Source: Cubamyces lactineus (lineage: Eukaryota > Basidiomycota > Agaricomycetes > Polyporales > Polyporaceae). From it: a stretch of 64,000 bases of DNA. Location: the NCBI GenBank assembly GCA_022376465.1, contig JACDTU010000026.1:186001-250000 (forward strand). The letters are read 5' to 3'. Of this stretch, positions 1-11,869 are shown piece by piece. The translations under genes were made by a program, and so were the position numbers. Within the stretch, counting starts at the first letter, position 1, and the number at the start of each line of letters is the position of its first letter. Under the pieces are notes generated by a model. It worked only from the letters and a program-made list of their open reading frames with translations. It made no database searches and was not told the origin of the DNA.

Positions 1-170
1 ACGAGCCTGGCGTCTCCACGGCGCACATGAGGCAGGACGGTTCGGCAACTCCGGAGGCACCGTACCAGCGCGACGAGATCGACGGTCCATTGAGGACTGC
101 TCATACCACAACGGTAGAGGAGACGGTCGAGCACGAAGAAGACGTTGTCACCCGAAAGAAGGTCTTGTAA
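1..170 (+). CDS. 3' end of an unrecognised gene (partial)
   Basis: An open frame runs from the window edge (codons in the frame of position 3) to a TAA at 168-170. The roughly 55 visible residues are hydrophilic and acidic/threonine-rich, ending in KKVL. The composition looks like a disordered C-terminal tail. No domain is visible and the start lies outside the window. The call rests only on the open frame and coding-like composition, so it could be chance. Confidence 0.4.
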   Translation, partial: EPGVSTAHMRQDGSATPEAPYQRDEIDGPLRTAHTTTVEETVEHEEDVVTRKKVL

Positions 171-1176
171 GGCGCCACCAGGGTTTCAGGCGAGCTTCGA
201 TGTACGAGTAGCACCACGAAGAGAGCGAAAAGGACCCTGTACAGTATCAGTTCATGTAGTTAGTCACTCTACCAAGTCGCATGCACATCAGATTTGAACA
301 TCTAAGCAGAAAGCGCTTCGAAGATGGTACTCAGAGGTAACGCTTGCGTCGGTCGACAGCGTGGTGAACTACGACTTCCTGTTTAGCATCTAGCAACGTC
401 GGCTGGATAGAAGGAGTTGTTGTTACATATGCTAGAGTTGCCCAAGTCAGGGATGGTTCGTGATGCAGATGATCACGTTAGCCCTCGACTTGTACTTTCG
501 TTGTTCGCATTATATTCGTCGAACCTAACGTTATAATGGATTATAAGACGGAGTCCCGGATTATAGAAGCGCGAGACGTACATGCGAAAGAATTCAGAGT
601 ATTTGCTGGTCACCGGTCAAGTATTAAGACTCACCGACGACTGTCGTCCTCCAGAGTGCTTTTTCAACCGCCTCAAGCCCCTGTAGTGGAGCCATTCACC
701 ATGCGATATGAGACGGCCTAGCATCTACCAAGAATAGCGATGAGAAAGGACGTTATCCACAATCCATACAGCTGCAGCTGGTGGAAGGAGCTACGAAAGA
801 ACTGAGGCAGTAGACGCCCGTCGCTAGCCACGCTTGCTTAGCCTCGAGGCAAGGTCCGAGTCGCCACCTTCTACCTTCTGTCATCTCGCCATCGTCCAGA
901 GTACTACCTGCGGCCAGCGTGCAGCTGCGGGTGCATATCAACCTTGATAAACGTGCTGCAACGCGATCTATATCTCTTGTGCAATTCTACCCTACGGCAA
1001 TTCCGACGATTGCCACCCCCATACACGCACTGCTCTACCTATTCAATGCTCTCCAGCTTCAGCCACACATCTCTTACTGCCTCATAGCGCGTACTCTGTG
1101 GCAACGCCCCGCCGGATGATTCTACTTTCTTTCACGCTATACCTATATCAGTCGCCATTTCAGACCGTCGAGCACC
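171..1176. other. intergenic, no gene seen
   Basis: Only short overlapping frames on both strands, without matching splice signals or codon bias. It holds the 3' flank of the preceding gene and presumably the promoter of the coiled-coil gene at 1177. No TATA box that I would defend. Confidence 0.5.
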
Positions 1177-3083
1177 ATGAACTCGTTCTGGGACCTCGTC
1201 GACTGGCTTCTCCCTCCCGTACGCATCATCGACGACCTGGCAGATCCAATCGAACCTACCCACCACCGTTCGCGCGGTGCTAGCCATAGCCATGGCCATA
1301 ATAGCCCACAAGTCTCGCGTCGTACGTCCACAAGAGACTATGACAAGGAGAGGGAGAAAGAGCGCGAGCGGAGACGACACAATCGTGCAACGGACATCGA
1401 GCAGGAGCGAGGGCAATACCGCCAACGTATTCAACACCTCGAGCGCGAGAACGATGCCCTGCGCGAGCAGCTTAAGGAAACCCGGGAGGAGCTCGCAAAG
1501 CTCAACAATGTCGTGTTCCCGCCCACGCCAGAACGCACAGTACCTCCTTCCCCATGCACGCCGCAGGACTCGTTACAGCCGCCACCTGTATTACCGCAGA
1601 GGCCGGCACCAGTACACCTCCAGGTCGCGCCTGCCACTCCCGCACCCTCACAAGCATTCCACTCCGCAGAGGCCGCCCTCTCAGACCCGAAACGTCTGCG
1701 CATCTTATACACCGCGCTTCGTGCGACCTACAACGACGCGCGCCAGACAATTATCTCGCAAGCGGAAGAGCTTGGTTCCCTCAAGTCGTTCCTTTCGAAG
1801 ACCGACGATTGGTCCGGGGCGCAGCTCCTGCAGGCGTTAGCCGACCTCAATGGGGAGATTGTCCAGCTCGCCGCGTCCGTCTCCGAGGAGTTCTCGGCCA
1901 TGCTGCGCGCACATGAGGACGAGCCGTCCCTCGCGAAGGAACGTGACCGCGAGGTCGTGGAGGACGCCCTTGGCCCCGAGATGATCAGGATGCTTGAAGA
2001 CAGGATACATGCCGGCGACCCGACGTTCGTCCAGTTCGCCCTGCAGGCCTGGGAGACGCGGTGCGTCGCGCGCGTCCTAGACACGTTCTGCTACGGGCTG
2101 CCGCAGGAGGTGGATAAGGCGTTCATGTTGATATTCGAGCACATGCATCGCGAAGGTGAGGACGAACGTTGCTTATGCGCCATGCGAAGCGCTGACTAGT
2201 CTGCCCAGAACCGCAACCCACGACTTCCCGGTGGCGCGCATTGACGTACAAGCATGCACACACGCTGCTTGCGAAGCCCCGCCCTTCGACCTCCGATCCC
2301 CCGTCCCCAGACTCTGCCGACCCTTCGCCGTTCAACTCCGCGCCCGCATCCATCGCGTCCCCCTCATCGCTCTCACCGCCCCTCCTAACACTTACCGAAA
2401 AGAATTTGCGCGGGGTGATTGCGATCCTTGCATTGGCAGGATGTCGAGACGCAAAAGGCTTGCACCGCGACCCGCTCCGCGCGCGGTTTGGCGGCGCCTT
2501 GTCGCGGATCAGCGCGCGGGCGGAGCACATCTCCAACGTCGTGAAGACTCAGGTAATGAGCGGGTTTTTCGAGGCGGTGTGGGTGCCGCCATGTCACTTG
2601 GTCCCGAAAAGTCGGCGGAGCAGCGTTGCCGACGGCGCGAACGTCAACGGGATCCCGACCAAGAGCAAGGGCAAAGAGCGCGAGCGGCATCGTGAACGCG
2701 AGCGCGAGTGGGTGAAAGAGGTGGAGAAGGCACGACGCGCAGATGATGATGATGAAGAGGACGTACCGAAGGTAGAAGGCGGGAGCCGGTTCGACTGGGA
2801 GACTATGGACAACGTATTCGCGGGCCATGGGAGCGAGCACTGTAGGGTGCTCTGCACGGTCGAGCTCGGGCTTGCCTTCCGCCGGCGGCTCCCTCAACGA
2901 CAGAGGGAGCAAGAGCAGGAAAGCGTCGACGGAGACGGGATGCCGATATCGCCCTATCCTCGGACGGATGGGGAGGGTGCTGCTGCGAGCGAGCGAGGAG
3001 AGGAGACAAGCTCGAAGACGGAGGAGCGGACGCTGCTTTTGAAGCCTAAGGTGCTCCTCGAGAGCGTTATTGATATCCTATGA
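1177..3083 (+). CDS. hypothetical coiled-coil protein, two exons
   Basis: Exon 1 is 1177-2155 and exon 2 is 2209-3083, joined by a 53-bp intron (GTGAG...CCCAG) in phase 1. The protein is about 617 residues. Residues about 55-110 are a highly charged coiled coil (RERRRHNRA..., then LERENDALREQL heptads). A Pro-rich stretch follows at about 110-160, then a mostly helical region with conserved-looking segments (LDTFCYGLPQEVDKAF; LTEKNLRGVIAILALAGCRDAKG). The second exon has an Arg/Glu-rich low-complexity insert. I recognise no named family; it looks like a conserved basidiomycete protein. The ATG at 1177 is chosen because it opens the long frame. Role unknown. Confidence 0.75.
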
Positions 3084-3813
3084 ACTGCGCAACGACGTCA
3101 GGTGAGGGTGCATGTGGACTCCACCTCCGCTGCCAAAGTCGCGCTGACCGCTGCTGTCTCTTCTTTTTTTACCTCAATGGTGCAGGTCCTTCCAGAGACG
3201 AACCACAATTCCCGTTATGACTGCGATACGATCTTACAACCCTCCCCACCTTCTTGACCGCATCGATGCCTGCTTGCATCGCATACCGTATCTCCACTAG
3301 GCTTCAATGAGCCCGTGCCTGCCTCGTTCTACCCTCTTTATCATGCATTGGCCGCCATTCGCTGACCGCTCACGTTCCGAACGCATCTCATATATATATA
3401 TCTATACTCGCATACATTGGATATCGGTGCCCTGCTCTCGTGCTGTATTTTGACATACCTACTGTAGTGGATATACCCGTAATGATTGGACCCCGATGAT
3501 TATCTCTCCAGTGTTTCGGTGTGAATGGCGTTCTATTGTCAATCCACGACCAGTATGTCTTGGACGTCAACTTGTGCAAGGACCACCAGGATGATGCAGG
3601 GTATACGTAAACGTTGATGGAGCGTCATACTATAGGAATACCACAGGAGGTGAATAGACGAGGCATGGCTCAGTATCACTCATATAATACAATTATAGGG
3701 CCGGTGCACAACATTGAAGACCCGATATGCAACGGCTTTGGAAGGCAAAACATGCCAGTTCCACTGATGTACTAGTAACACGCAGATAAGAATGAACGTC
3801 ACGGAGCAACTTA
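3084..3813. other. intergenic between convergent genes
   Basis: 3' flanks of the coiled-coil gene and of the minus-strand gene ending at 3814. A short TA run (about 3391-3402) is the only low-complexity sequence. No gene supported. Confidence 0.5.
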
Positions 3814-4674
3814 CTACTTCCTTCGGGCTTCTTTATCCCACTCCTTGACCCACTCTTCGAGCTCCTGGTCGTGCATCACGAACCTATCCGCCGCGTCGCG
3901 CGTGAAGAAGGCCTGAATACCACGAACGGCGGTGCCAACCGAGCGTGCCCAAAACCTCGCGGCCTCATCCGGGGTGCCGCATGCGACCGCCGTCTCCAGA
4001 ACACCGCAGCCGTCGCGCAAGAACCGCTCCAGAGGCCCGCGGGGGTAGACCTCCGCGCCCTCCGCCAGCCACACCGAGCTGAAGCGCCGCGCGACGCTGT
4101 AGAACAGCAGGTCGGTCATCCAAAAACAGTTCCTCCCGAAGAGGCCGTACGCGAACGACCCGAGTCGATTGTCGGCGACCTTGAGAAGCGAGGCGAGCAC
4201 GCCGAGGGTGGGCGCACCGCGTTTCTCCTTTGGGTCTGCGGGGACCGCGACGCGCGAAAGGAGCTGGCTGTCCTTGGTCAGGCGACCGTAGTCGTCGTCC
4301 ATGAGGATGGAGAGCCTGGAGGAACACCCCGGAGGCGGGACGGCGTAGTAGTCCGCCCGGATGTGGGTCTTGCGCCCGTCGGGCATGAGGACGGTCGCGA
4401 TGTTGAACTGGTGCCCCATCATGCCCAGAGTCGCGCGCACGGTTACGCTCAGCGGGGACGTGTCTTTGAGCGTCTCAAACGCGATAATGGCGAGGCTGCG
4501 ATTCACAGACGGTTGAGTCAGGATCGTGTCCGCTAACTGGCGGAACGATACTGGGAACGAGGCGGTGTTGAGCATCGAGAACTCGAGCACGTCGCTGACG
4601 AGGACGGATGATTGCGCCGCGAGGGAGAGGGCGGTGGAGACCGCAGGGTTAGACGAACTGCTGAATGATGCCAT
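3814..4674 (-). CDS. hypothetical protein with GHQ...NC pattern, paralog 1
   Basis: A single-exon frame of 286 residues. It is clearly homologous to the next minus-strand gene (5353-6255). Shared blocks are AFET(L/F)K near residue 65, GHQ at 87-89 followed by ATVL.PDGR.T, DYY..PPPGC near 108-117, LLSRVAV near 138, and GRNCFWMTDLLFYSVARRF at 180-198. A His followed by a strand and Asp, then an Asn-Cys at the head of a helix, is the arrangement seen in permuted papain-like folds (LRAT/PPPDE/NlpC type). I infer a possible cysteine hydrolase or acyltransferase with H88 and C183 as candidate catalytic residues. No family name can be assigned with confidence. A TATA-like site lies about 100 bp upstream. 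Confidence 0.75.
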   Translation of the reverse strand: MASFSSSSNPAVSTALSLAAQSSVLVSDVLEFSMLNTASFPVSFRQLADTILTQPSVNRSLAIIAFETLKDTSPLSVTVRATLGMMGHQFNIATVLMPDGRKTHIRADYYAVPPPGCSSRLSILMDDDYGRLTKDSQLLSRVAVPADPKEKRGAPTLGVLASLLKVADNRLGSFAYGLFGRNCFWMTDLLFYSVARRFSSVWLAEGAEVYPRGPLERFLRDGCGVLETAVACGTPDEAARFWARSVGTAVRGIQAFFTRDAADRFVMHDQELEEWVKEWDKEARRK

Positions 4675-4773
4675 GTTGGACAGGAACGATGGACCAATAG
4701 GCCTTGGGTCGGCTCCTTGCTATGTCGACGGTGTCGCGGGGATAGGTTCTCGTTGGCGGAGCTGTGCACAGGC

Positions 4774-4780
4774 TATATAT
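4774..4780 (-). promoter_or_regulatory. TATA-like box upstream of paralog 1
   Basis: TATATA lies about 100 bp upstream of the minus-strand ATG at 4674, a plausible distance for a fungal core promoter. Based on motif and position only. Confidence 0.35.
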
Positions 4781-5352
4781 TCAGTCACATTCGAAGGAGC
4801 ACAAGGAGAGTTACCGGTGGGGTTCTGGTGCTGCGGTAGGTATAGTGCACTGCGGTAAGCGACTGAAGTTCGCCCTGCGAACGACTACACGTCTTATGTA
4901 GGAAGCTGATGTTCGTGAAGCAGGGAGCAGGTCATTTCCGCTAGCTGCGCGCATGAGAAGCAGCAGACATGTCCTCAGGGCGAGCACATACCGCTAGTCA
5001 ACTCTGCGCAACGCTGAACCTAAATGCGATATAGCAGAGAACGTGAATCCAGGGAGGCTCAATAACCTTAATCGAACGTATTTCTTCAGTGGTGTGACAC
5101 ACATGCGCGCCCTTCACAGCTCTCCTGAGCTTGTTCGAACGATGCTGAGGACGGGCGCCCACCCACAGTATCTTTCGTGCTCCCAGGCCTTACATACCCA
5201 CGAGAGAAAATGACAGTAGCTTCTAATAGGGACTTGACAATCAACGACAGACCAGCTCACACTACTGAACATGTTAGGTAACACTCACATGGAGACACGA
5301 ATAGGAGATCAATCGTCTGATACAGCGTCCCAGGAAGTCATAAGCGCAGACC

Positions 5353-6255
5353 TCACGGCCTCGGCACGGTCGCGTCAATGTCGTCTGCCTCGAGCCACAG
5401 TTCGATCCACTCCGCGAGCTCCTCGTCCTGCGTCACAAACCGGCCTAGACCGTTGCCGTAGTACCAGACCAACAGCGCTCGTACCAGCACCGCGAATAAC
5501 CACAACAAGGACCTCACCACCCCGTACCGACTCGGGACTGCACACGCTATCGCAGTCTCGACGATGCCGCATTCCCCGCTGAGGAAGCGCGTGAGCGGCA
5601 ACCGCAGGGTGAGCTCCCCGCCATCGCTCAGCCAATGGTCGCCAAAGCGTCTCGCGACGCTGTAAAACAGCAGGTCTGTGATCCAGAAACAGTTCCGCCC
5701 AAGGAGGTCGTAGGGGTGTGGTCCAAGCTGTTCGTTCGCAACCTCGAAGAGCGATGCGAGTGTTGCCAATGTCAGCCCGCACCGAGCGATGGTTTGGTCT
5801 TGAGAGGGGTAGACGGCGACGCGTGAAAGCAGCTCAGTGCCCCGTGTGAAGTCAGTGTAGTCGTCGGAGAGCGTGACAATGAGCAGAGAGGTACACCCAG
5901 GAGGGGGTGAGACGTAGTAGTCGATCTTGATGTAGGTTCGGCGCCCGTCAGGGAGTAGAACTGTGGCAACGATGTATTGGTGCCCGTAGAGGCCAAACGT
6001 CCTTTGCACTGTCAAAGTGGATGGGTCTGTCTCTTTGAACGTCTCGAAGGCTATCACCGGGATAGAGCGAAGAGATGCTGGCTGCATGCGCACGCAACTC
6101 GCGAAGGTACTGAAGGCGACAGGGTACGACGCGCAATTGAGCTGCGAGTTGTCAAGGACCTCCTGGACCAGCGCTGTAGATTGGCACACTCGTGAGAGTG
6201 ACGCTTGGCGGGAAAGGTTTGGTCTCGAGGACGAGGACGAAGAATGACCAGCCAT
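5353..6255 (-). CDS. hypothetical protein with GHQ...NC pattern, paralog 2
   Basis: A single-exon frame of 300 residues, tandem paralog of the gene at 3814-4674 in the same orientation, about 680 bp away. All core blocks are kept: GHQ at 91-93, ATVLLPDGRRTYI, DYYVSPPPGC, LLSRVAV and GRNCFWITDLLFYSVARRF at 186-204, with the putative Cys at 189. It differs in a hydrophobic segment near residues 248-270 (LLWLFAVLVRALLVWYYG) that could be a membrane helix; the first copy lacks it. The Ser-rich N-terminus differs in both copies. One copy may therefore be membrane-bound and the other soluble. Function is inferred only at fold level (permuted papain-like). Confidence 0.75.
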   Translation of the reverse strand: MAGHSSSSSSRPNLSRQASLSRVCQSTALVQEVLDNSQLNCASYPVAFSTFASCVRMQPASLRSIPVIAFETFKETDPSTLTVQRTFGLYGHQYIVATVLLPDGRRTYIKIDYYVSPPPGCTSLLIVTLSDDYTDFTRGTELLSRVAVYPSQDQTIARCGLTLATLASLFEVANEQLGPHPYDLLGRNCFWITDLLFYSVARRFGDHWLSDGGELTLRLPLTRFLSGECGIVETAIACAVPSRYGVVRSLLWLFAVLVRALLVWYYGNGLGRFVTQDEELAEWIELWLEADDIDATVPRP

Positions 6256-9043
6256 TCAAAGGGCCGTTAACGTACAGAAATCTTGAGGGGCTAGACCGTC
6301 TTTCAATAGGTATAAGAGGTAACGTAGTGTTGTGTCTCCAGCACTTTGACAGCATGGAGCGTGAATGTTAGCATCGAGTTTCCATCCAATGAAACGATGC
6401 ACGGCAGTGGGTCTGTGATATTTGCTGTCACAGATGCTATGCGTATCTGATGTCCTGCTATACGACGACATACGATTGCATAGCGTGCGTGCACTATGGT
6501 TAGACAAGATGACGACACTCACATGTCAAGCCTGACACAGGCCGCCGATCGCTGAGGAAGTGCGACCGCATAGCCTTGAAACTTCCTCACCAGGATCGGC
6601 GCACAGGAACTGGCACGTTCGCACCGACATCCTCCGCGCCCGTCTCTACAGCTCCAGCTTGAATAGCTCCCGGGAGGCACCTCGCAGCAACCGCAGAATC
6701 TGCGATGTAGCTTGTGGTACGTCCAGCCTACATCCACGAGGAACCCAGAACGATAAGCGTTCGGCTCGGTGTTGAAGAGGCGGAGACGCCTCTTCCCTCC
6801 GGTCAGCGGCGCCTCTTAACGTGCGCCTAGCCAATGCGCGACGTCCAACGATAGCGGAGTCGTGGGGCCCCGCAGACCTGTGACTCCGGCAGGGGCAGAG
6901 CTCAACGGTCGAGAAGGGGCGCTACAGCCTTGGCACCGGCGTTGGTGCACGCGCAGATCGACGAACGCGCACGCTCCGAGCTGAGCGTGAGTTCTGCAAC
7001 CCGACCGCGCGGTGCGAGCCGCACTCGAGCCGTTTAGCATGTGCGTACACGCGGTTGTATGCGGACCCTGCGCGGAGCCAGCAATCAGCGCATGTCATAT
7101 GTCCTTGGGAGGAAGAGCTTCCCGATATCTGGACGCTCGGCACGAAGTGTGGCATAAGGATGGTGATTTCATGGGCAAATGATAGGACATTTAGGGGGGT
7201 TGCAGTAGCAGCGGCATCTTGTAGACGGCAGGGCAGTACTGAAGTACAAGCTGGCAACGCCACCAACGTCGTTGCCGAGCACGCTAGGACCGCATGACGG
7301 CGCGCGCGATTTGACTGAGCGCCGGCGAGGAAGACGGACGGCCCACCTACGGGCATAGAACATCAGTGACGACGGAGGGAAGACGGCGTTCACGATACCT
7401 TCTCGCCCAAGCTTGTGGGATGAGGCACATTAATAGAACGAGGCCGCCATTTCGAATGGGCATCGATGCCTCCTTGGCGTAGACGCAGCCGTCCACACTC
7501 GCGTCCGGCCTGGACGTCCATCGTGGGCTGAGCGGACGTAAACTTCAGGTACATTTCTTTACGTTGCCCAGATCTACACAACACACATGTACATGGGAGA
7601 TTTCGGGGAGGATGAGCGGAAGCGCGTGGCCTAGACTTCATATGCGTATTCCCGATGACATGGCCGACAAACCCGTGGTGTTTGCGCGGGATGTCACCCA
7701 ATCGCCATTTGGACGGAGACGTGCTCTCGATAGGAGCATACGCAGCCTCAGAGAGTTGACGGTCAAGGCTGGAGAGGGTGATTGCAGATTAAACTGCCGT
7801 AAGCTTCACGAGGCGTCCATCAAGTCATGCCGGCAAGAGGGTCCTCAGCCATCTCGACTTGGGCGATTAGACATGAAGGCTGCCTAGGTGGGCTGTTGGG
7901 CATTCCGTTTCCTTCGTGATAGGTTCGTTTGGGAGCACAGTAAGTGGCTGGTGCAAGACAGGGTGAGAACATCGATGATGTCGTGAATAGCCTGCGCAGA
8001 AAGTACTGCCAAGCGGATACGGAGCCGGGCCGTAGATACCGCATTGGAGTCTTTGCAGGATGGTTGGCCCAGGCAGCGTCCAGGGAGTAGTCACCTGTGT
8101 CAAGAGACGTAGCATTGGCCAGAGAATTCTGCTGTGCGTGACGAGTTCAAAGTCGAGTGTTTTGAGTTCCGAGGAGGCCGTTACAGTCGCTTAGCCGGTT
8201 CGCGCCACCGCTATAGCACCGCCTCGGGGAATTCCGTGGGCGCCCTACAGCGCAAAGAAGTACAATCGACTGGTGTTCTCTAGGCACTGCAACCCTCGTG
8301 TAGGACGTCTAGATCGCTATCCGCCGTTCTCGGGCTATGTGCGCACACGGATATAGGGCCGAGCAGTGAGCAGTGAGCTGGTTGCATACATTTGCGCCGG
8401 AGCGCCGTCATTAGAAGGACCGGGCTCGATAGGGTTGATCATAGGTGAGATCTCCTCAAGTTTTGTAGGGTCGTGATTGATAATTGCGGTTTGACAGCGG
8501 CTTGTTATGTGTATGCCGCCTCCAACACGTTGAACCCACCACTGGGCGGCGAGGCCGATGACCCTGAGTCGTAGGTGCACATCCACAACCCTCAAAGTCG
8601 CAAAGCTCTGCCCCATACTCGGACCGCCTGGAATGGATGCTCTAGGTTGAGGAAGAATCCTAACGGGCGGGGTTAATGCTCCGCAGTCGAAGCATCTCTG
8701 AAGCATGGTAAGAAAGTAGCAAGTCCGCTGCCACCGGCGGATTCCTGCCTAGCCCTAACGGTCGATGTCCCCATCCGGCCCTGGCGCGTGGTGGCGTCGC
8801 ACGTCACTACGCTCAGCGGCCGCGTCTCGCCACTGCACGTTTGGGCTTGTCTAGCAGCTCACATATCATTTTCCGCTCCCACGGTAGCCCAAGTACAGCA
8901 AGGGGTCATAGCGCGGATCTGACATCGCGCGTTTGTGGAAACGCGGACGCGGACATGCTCTTGTTCGGAATACGCGCCCAACACCTTCGCTTCGACTTCG
9001 CGCCATCCCGGGAAAGGCTGTCAGACCACACAGTTGATGAGCG
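6256..9043. other. 2.8-kb stretch without a supported gene
   Basis: No frame here has coding-like composition with flanking splice signals. A perfect 9-bp hairpin with a GAGA loop occurs at 6774-6795. The rest may be intergenic or decayed transposon sequence; I cannot tell. Confidence 0.45.
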
Positions 9044-9049
9044 TATAAA
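9044..9049 (+). promoter_or_regulatory. TATA box of the hydrophobin gene
   Basis: TATAAA lies 131 bp upstream of the hydrophobin ATG and is followed by a pyrimidine-rich leader (about 9062-9160). This is common in strongly expressed fungal genes. Motif and spacing only. Confidence 0.5.
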
Positions 9050-9179
9050 GTGTCTGCCATGTTAGCCCTCGTTCCCTTTCTCCCCTAGGTCGAGCTCCTC
9101 CTGTCCCTTCCCGCCTCGCTCCCTCCGCACCCCTTCCCTTGCGGCCGCTTGGGCTTTTCGCTCCTTCCCGAGGTTCAAC

Positions 9180-9773
9180 ATGAAGTCGTCCATCGTTCTC
9201 TTCGTCATCGCCTTCATCCTCGTCACCGTCCAGGCTGCCATCTTGCGCGGGACCAACGCGGACCGCATGGCGCGAGGCCTCCCTCCCCGCGCACCCGCCA
9301 AGCTCTACACCCCCACGCGCGTATCAGGTACGATCTGTGTTCGCAGCCTGCACGCGGTTTACGTATGCCTGACCCGCCCGCAGAGGAGAAGCGGCACAAG
9401 CCCTCGAGCACTCCGACCGGCGTCTGCAAGCCCAATGAGGGCAGGCAGGTGTGCTGCGAGCGGGTTACCACTGCTAGCGACCCGGAGGCCAAGCTGTTGC
9501 TTGAACTACTCCATCTCGAGTTGCCGCCTGAGGCGGTGGTGGGCTTGATATGCTCTGACGCTACGCCTTTCGGTCCGCCATGGTAAGGAGCGTACGTCAC
9601 TGTCATCGTGGAACAGCGCTGAGAGGTGATGCACTAGTATATTCAAGACCGCTTGCTGCGAAGAGACCAATCACAACGGTTTGGTTGACACAGGGTGCAT
9701 TGTTCGTGAGTACCACTTCGCCAGACGTTGTGTCGGATCGGTCCCTCATATAGTTGATACCACAGCCAAGTGA
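9180..9773 (+). CDS. class I hydrophobin
   Basis: Four exons: 9180-9327, 9384-9582, 9638-9705 and 9754-9773, encoding 144 residues. Hydrophobins are secreted and self-assemble at air-water interfaces, coating hyphae and spores. Residues 1-20 are a signal peptide (MKSSIVLFVIAFILVTVQA). The eight-cysteine pattern is complete: C-x8-CC-x31-C-x9-C-x5-CC-x12-C. VGLIC at Cys4 and GLVDTGC at Cys8 are typical, and the spacing fits class I. The fifth cysteine codon is assembled across intron 2, which supports that splice choice. Intron 3 (48 bp) is a multiple of three, so a retained-intron form would also be open. The region before Cys1 (RMARGLPPRAPAKLYTPTR) is usual for polypore secreted proteins. Confidence 0.88.
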
Positions 9774-11869
9774 GCGGCCTCCAAACACAAAGAGCGATTG
9801 CCGACCCTTGAACACAACCGGCACAATCCTACTTCCCTCGCTCATTTAGACAAATTCCCAGACTCCGTGTCCTGGCCCCGCATAGGGACAGCATGTCCCT
9901 GCGTAAGTATCCAAGGTTTTGAGCGATACGCTGGTAACCCGGTCCACATTCATCTTCGACCAGGCGGAAGAGCGCTTTACATGTACCTCTTTTGCGACAT
10001 CGGACTCCGGAGGGTTTCGTACGATTCACGGCCCGTTCATGACAGTTTAATACGCCCTTCACGTTCACGTATATACATTTGGTTTTTGATGATTCGCTCA
10101 CGCATGTTCATAGTTCATTTTCGCGGTAACAAGTTTTCGCAATCCTATCGCATCCATCTATGTCCTGAGATCTGAACCCGAGGACCCAAACCAACATGAC
10201 TGTAAGACTTCAATAATGATACCGCAGCGTCAAAATCGAACGTAAGTTACAACATTGTTGAAGATGTGAAGCATTCTGAACTAACGCCTCCTATGCGGGT
10301 AAGTAGCTTTTCGTAATGGGGCTTACCCGCTGGTTACATGCATAACCGTTATCTAGCGCTCACTTACCCAATCACTGCTACCATGTCAGTACAGTATCAT
10401 GTCCTCTGCCAACACCAAACATCCATCACTCCCTTCAGATGTCGGAACTTCTCATCTTTAATCTTGGACGTCCGACAAGTTACAAACGCATACCTCATGC
10501 GGAATCAATCAGCATGACGGTCGCATGAGCCGCATAGTCCTGTCATCCGCAACAGTGGCAACTATCGTACGTTGGCAATATCGAACACTGGCAGTGAGTA
10601 CTGAGAGGTGAGATCTCTTGGCCGTCCCGCCTCGTCTCGTCTGAGCGCAGTGATGACGTGCAGTGATTCTCTAGGATTTCGACGTCGCCAGCACCGTGGT
10701 ACGACTCATGCGTGAACGCGCGGCCGAGGAGTGTGCCACCTTCAACTTCGTGCGCGTACGACAGGTGGCTGAGAGGGTAGGCCATACCGGCGATCATAAG
10801 CTCAAGTCCGGCCTGCCTGCGTTGGTACACAGGCTGCAGAAATGCGTGTCACCGGAGCCGCGAAGATTATCATCAATGAGGCGTGAGAGGTGATCTCCTT
10901 TCATATCTCTGCATCGACAACGAAGCAGCGGGCATGATCCGACGCAGGTGTGTGCGATACCGCGACGTTCACTGTCCCATCTCTACGATGATCAGTTTTG
11001 TTCCGACATCATGGTGACGGTAAGGTCGATATCTGGCTCGATTCGGTCAACGTCGCTAGTTCAAGTAGCACCGCTACGAGGTGAGTAGACTCCTCGATAG
11101 CTGGAGGCAAAGATGCGACATATCTGCATCTCTCAGGACTAAGCCTGGTGCTATGCATACGCGGTCGGCCACAACACCTCCCTGTCTAATTCAGCCATTC
11201 GTTCAGAGCGGACGGAAATCGTGTCGCTGACTCCATTGGCCGCATTCTACTAGTAGATGGCTTGGGGTGTACGCACCCGGCCAACACGAGAAAGGTAACG
11301 CAACGTCATGGAAACGCTGAGATGGCATGCGAGACTCGGTCTTGGCAGGCGTTGAGCGTAGATGACGGCGCTGAGTCTTCGCGGATGCATATGCCAGCAG
11401 AGTCTTATCCGGGATATTCCCCACTGGCAGGTGCAGCACATGTGACATGTTGTACATAGACACGACGCAGAATGGGCGTGCAGGAGTAAGGTGATTGAAT
11501 TCGAGAGGCCGGAGTATCATCTCAGAGTTACACAATAGCCGACTCGAAGAAGTCTGCAGGGCAGTCTCCCAATACAGTCGCCATGCGACATTTACCGCAC
11601 CTAGGCGCCTCAAAAGCAAAAGGGGATCAGCTGTTCCTGTCATGTACAAGACCAGGCCGGCAACACATAGCGTCCGCGTTGCCTCACGCGGTGTCTTCCA
11701 TGGCGAAAACGGTTAGACAGCGATCTCCAGCCAATGGTGCCATCAGCTTATTTGAACCGTTTAGCTATAACCTGGAGCTCTGGTGACCCCCATTCCCGTA
11801 ACGTTCGACCTCCACACAGTCGCCTCCATCTCCTGCCCAATGCTCTCCGTTGGCACAACCGCTTGAAGG
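9774..11869. other. 2.1-kb stretch without a supported gene
   Basis: Only short frames with frequent stops on both strands and no convincing splice-linked exons. It contains the hydrophobin 3' flank and the upstream region of the first beta-propeller gene. Confidence 0.45.

Noticed and set aside
3391..3402. TA run as a TATA box
   Set aside because: It lies between convergent 3' ends, not upstream of a gene.
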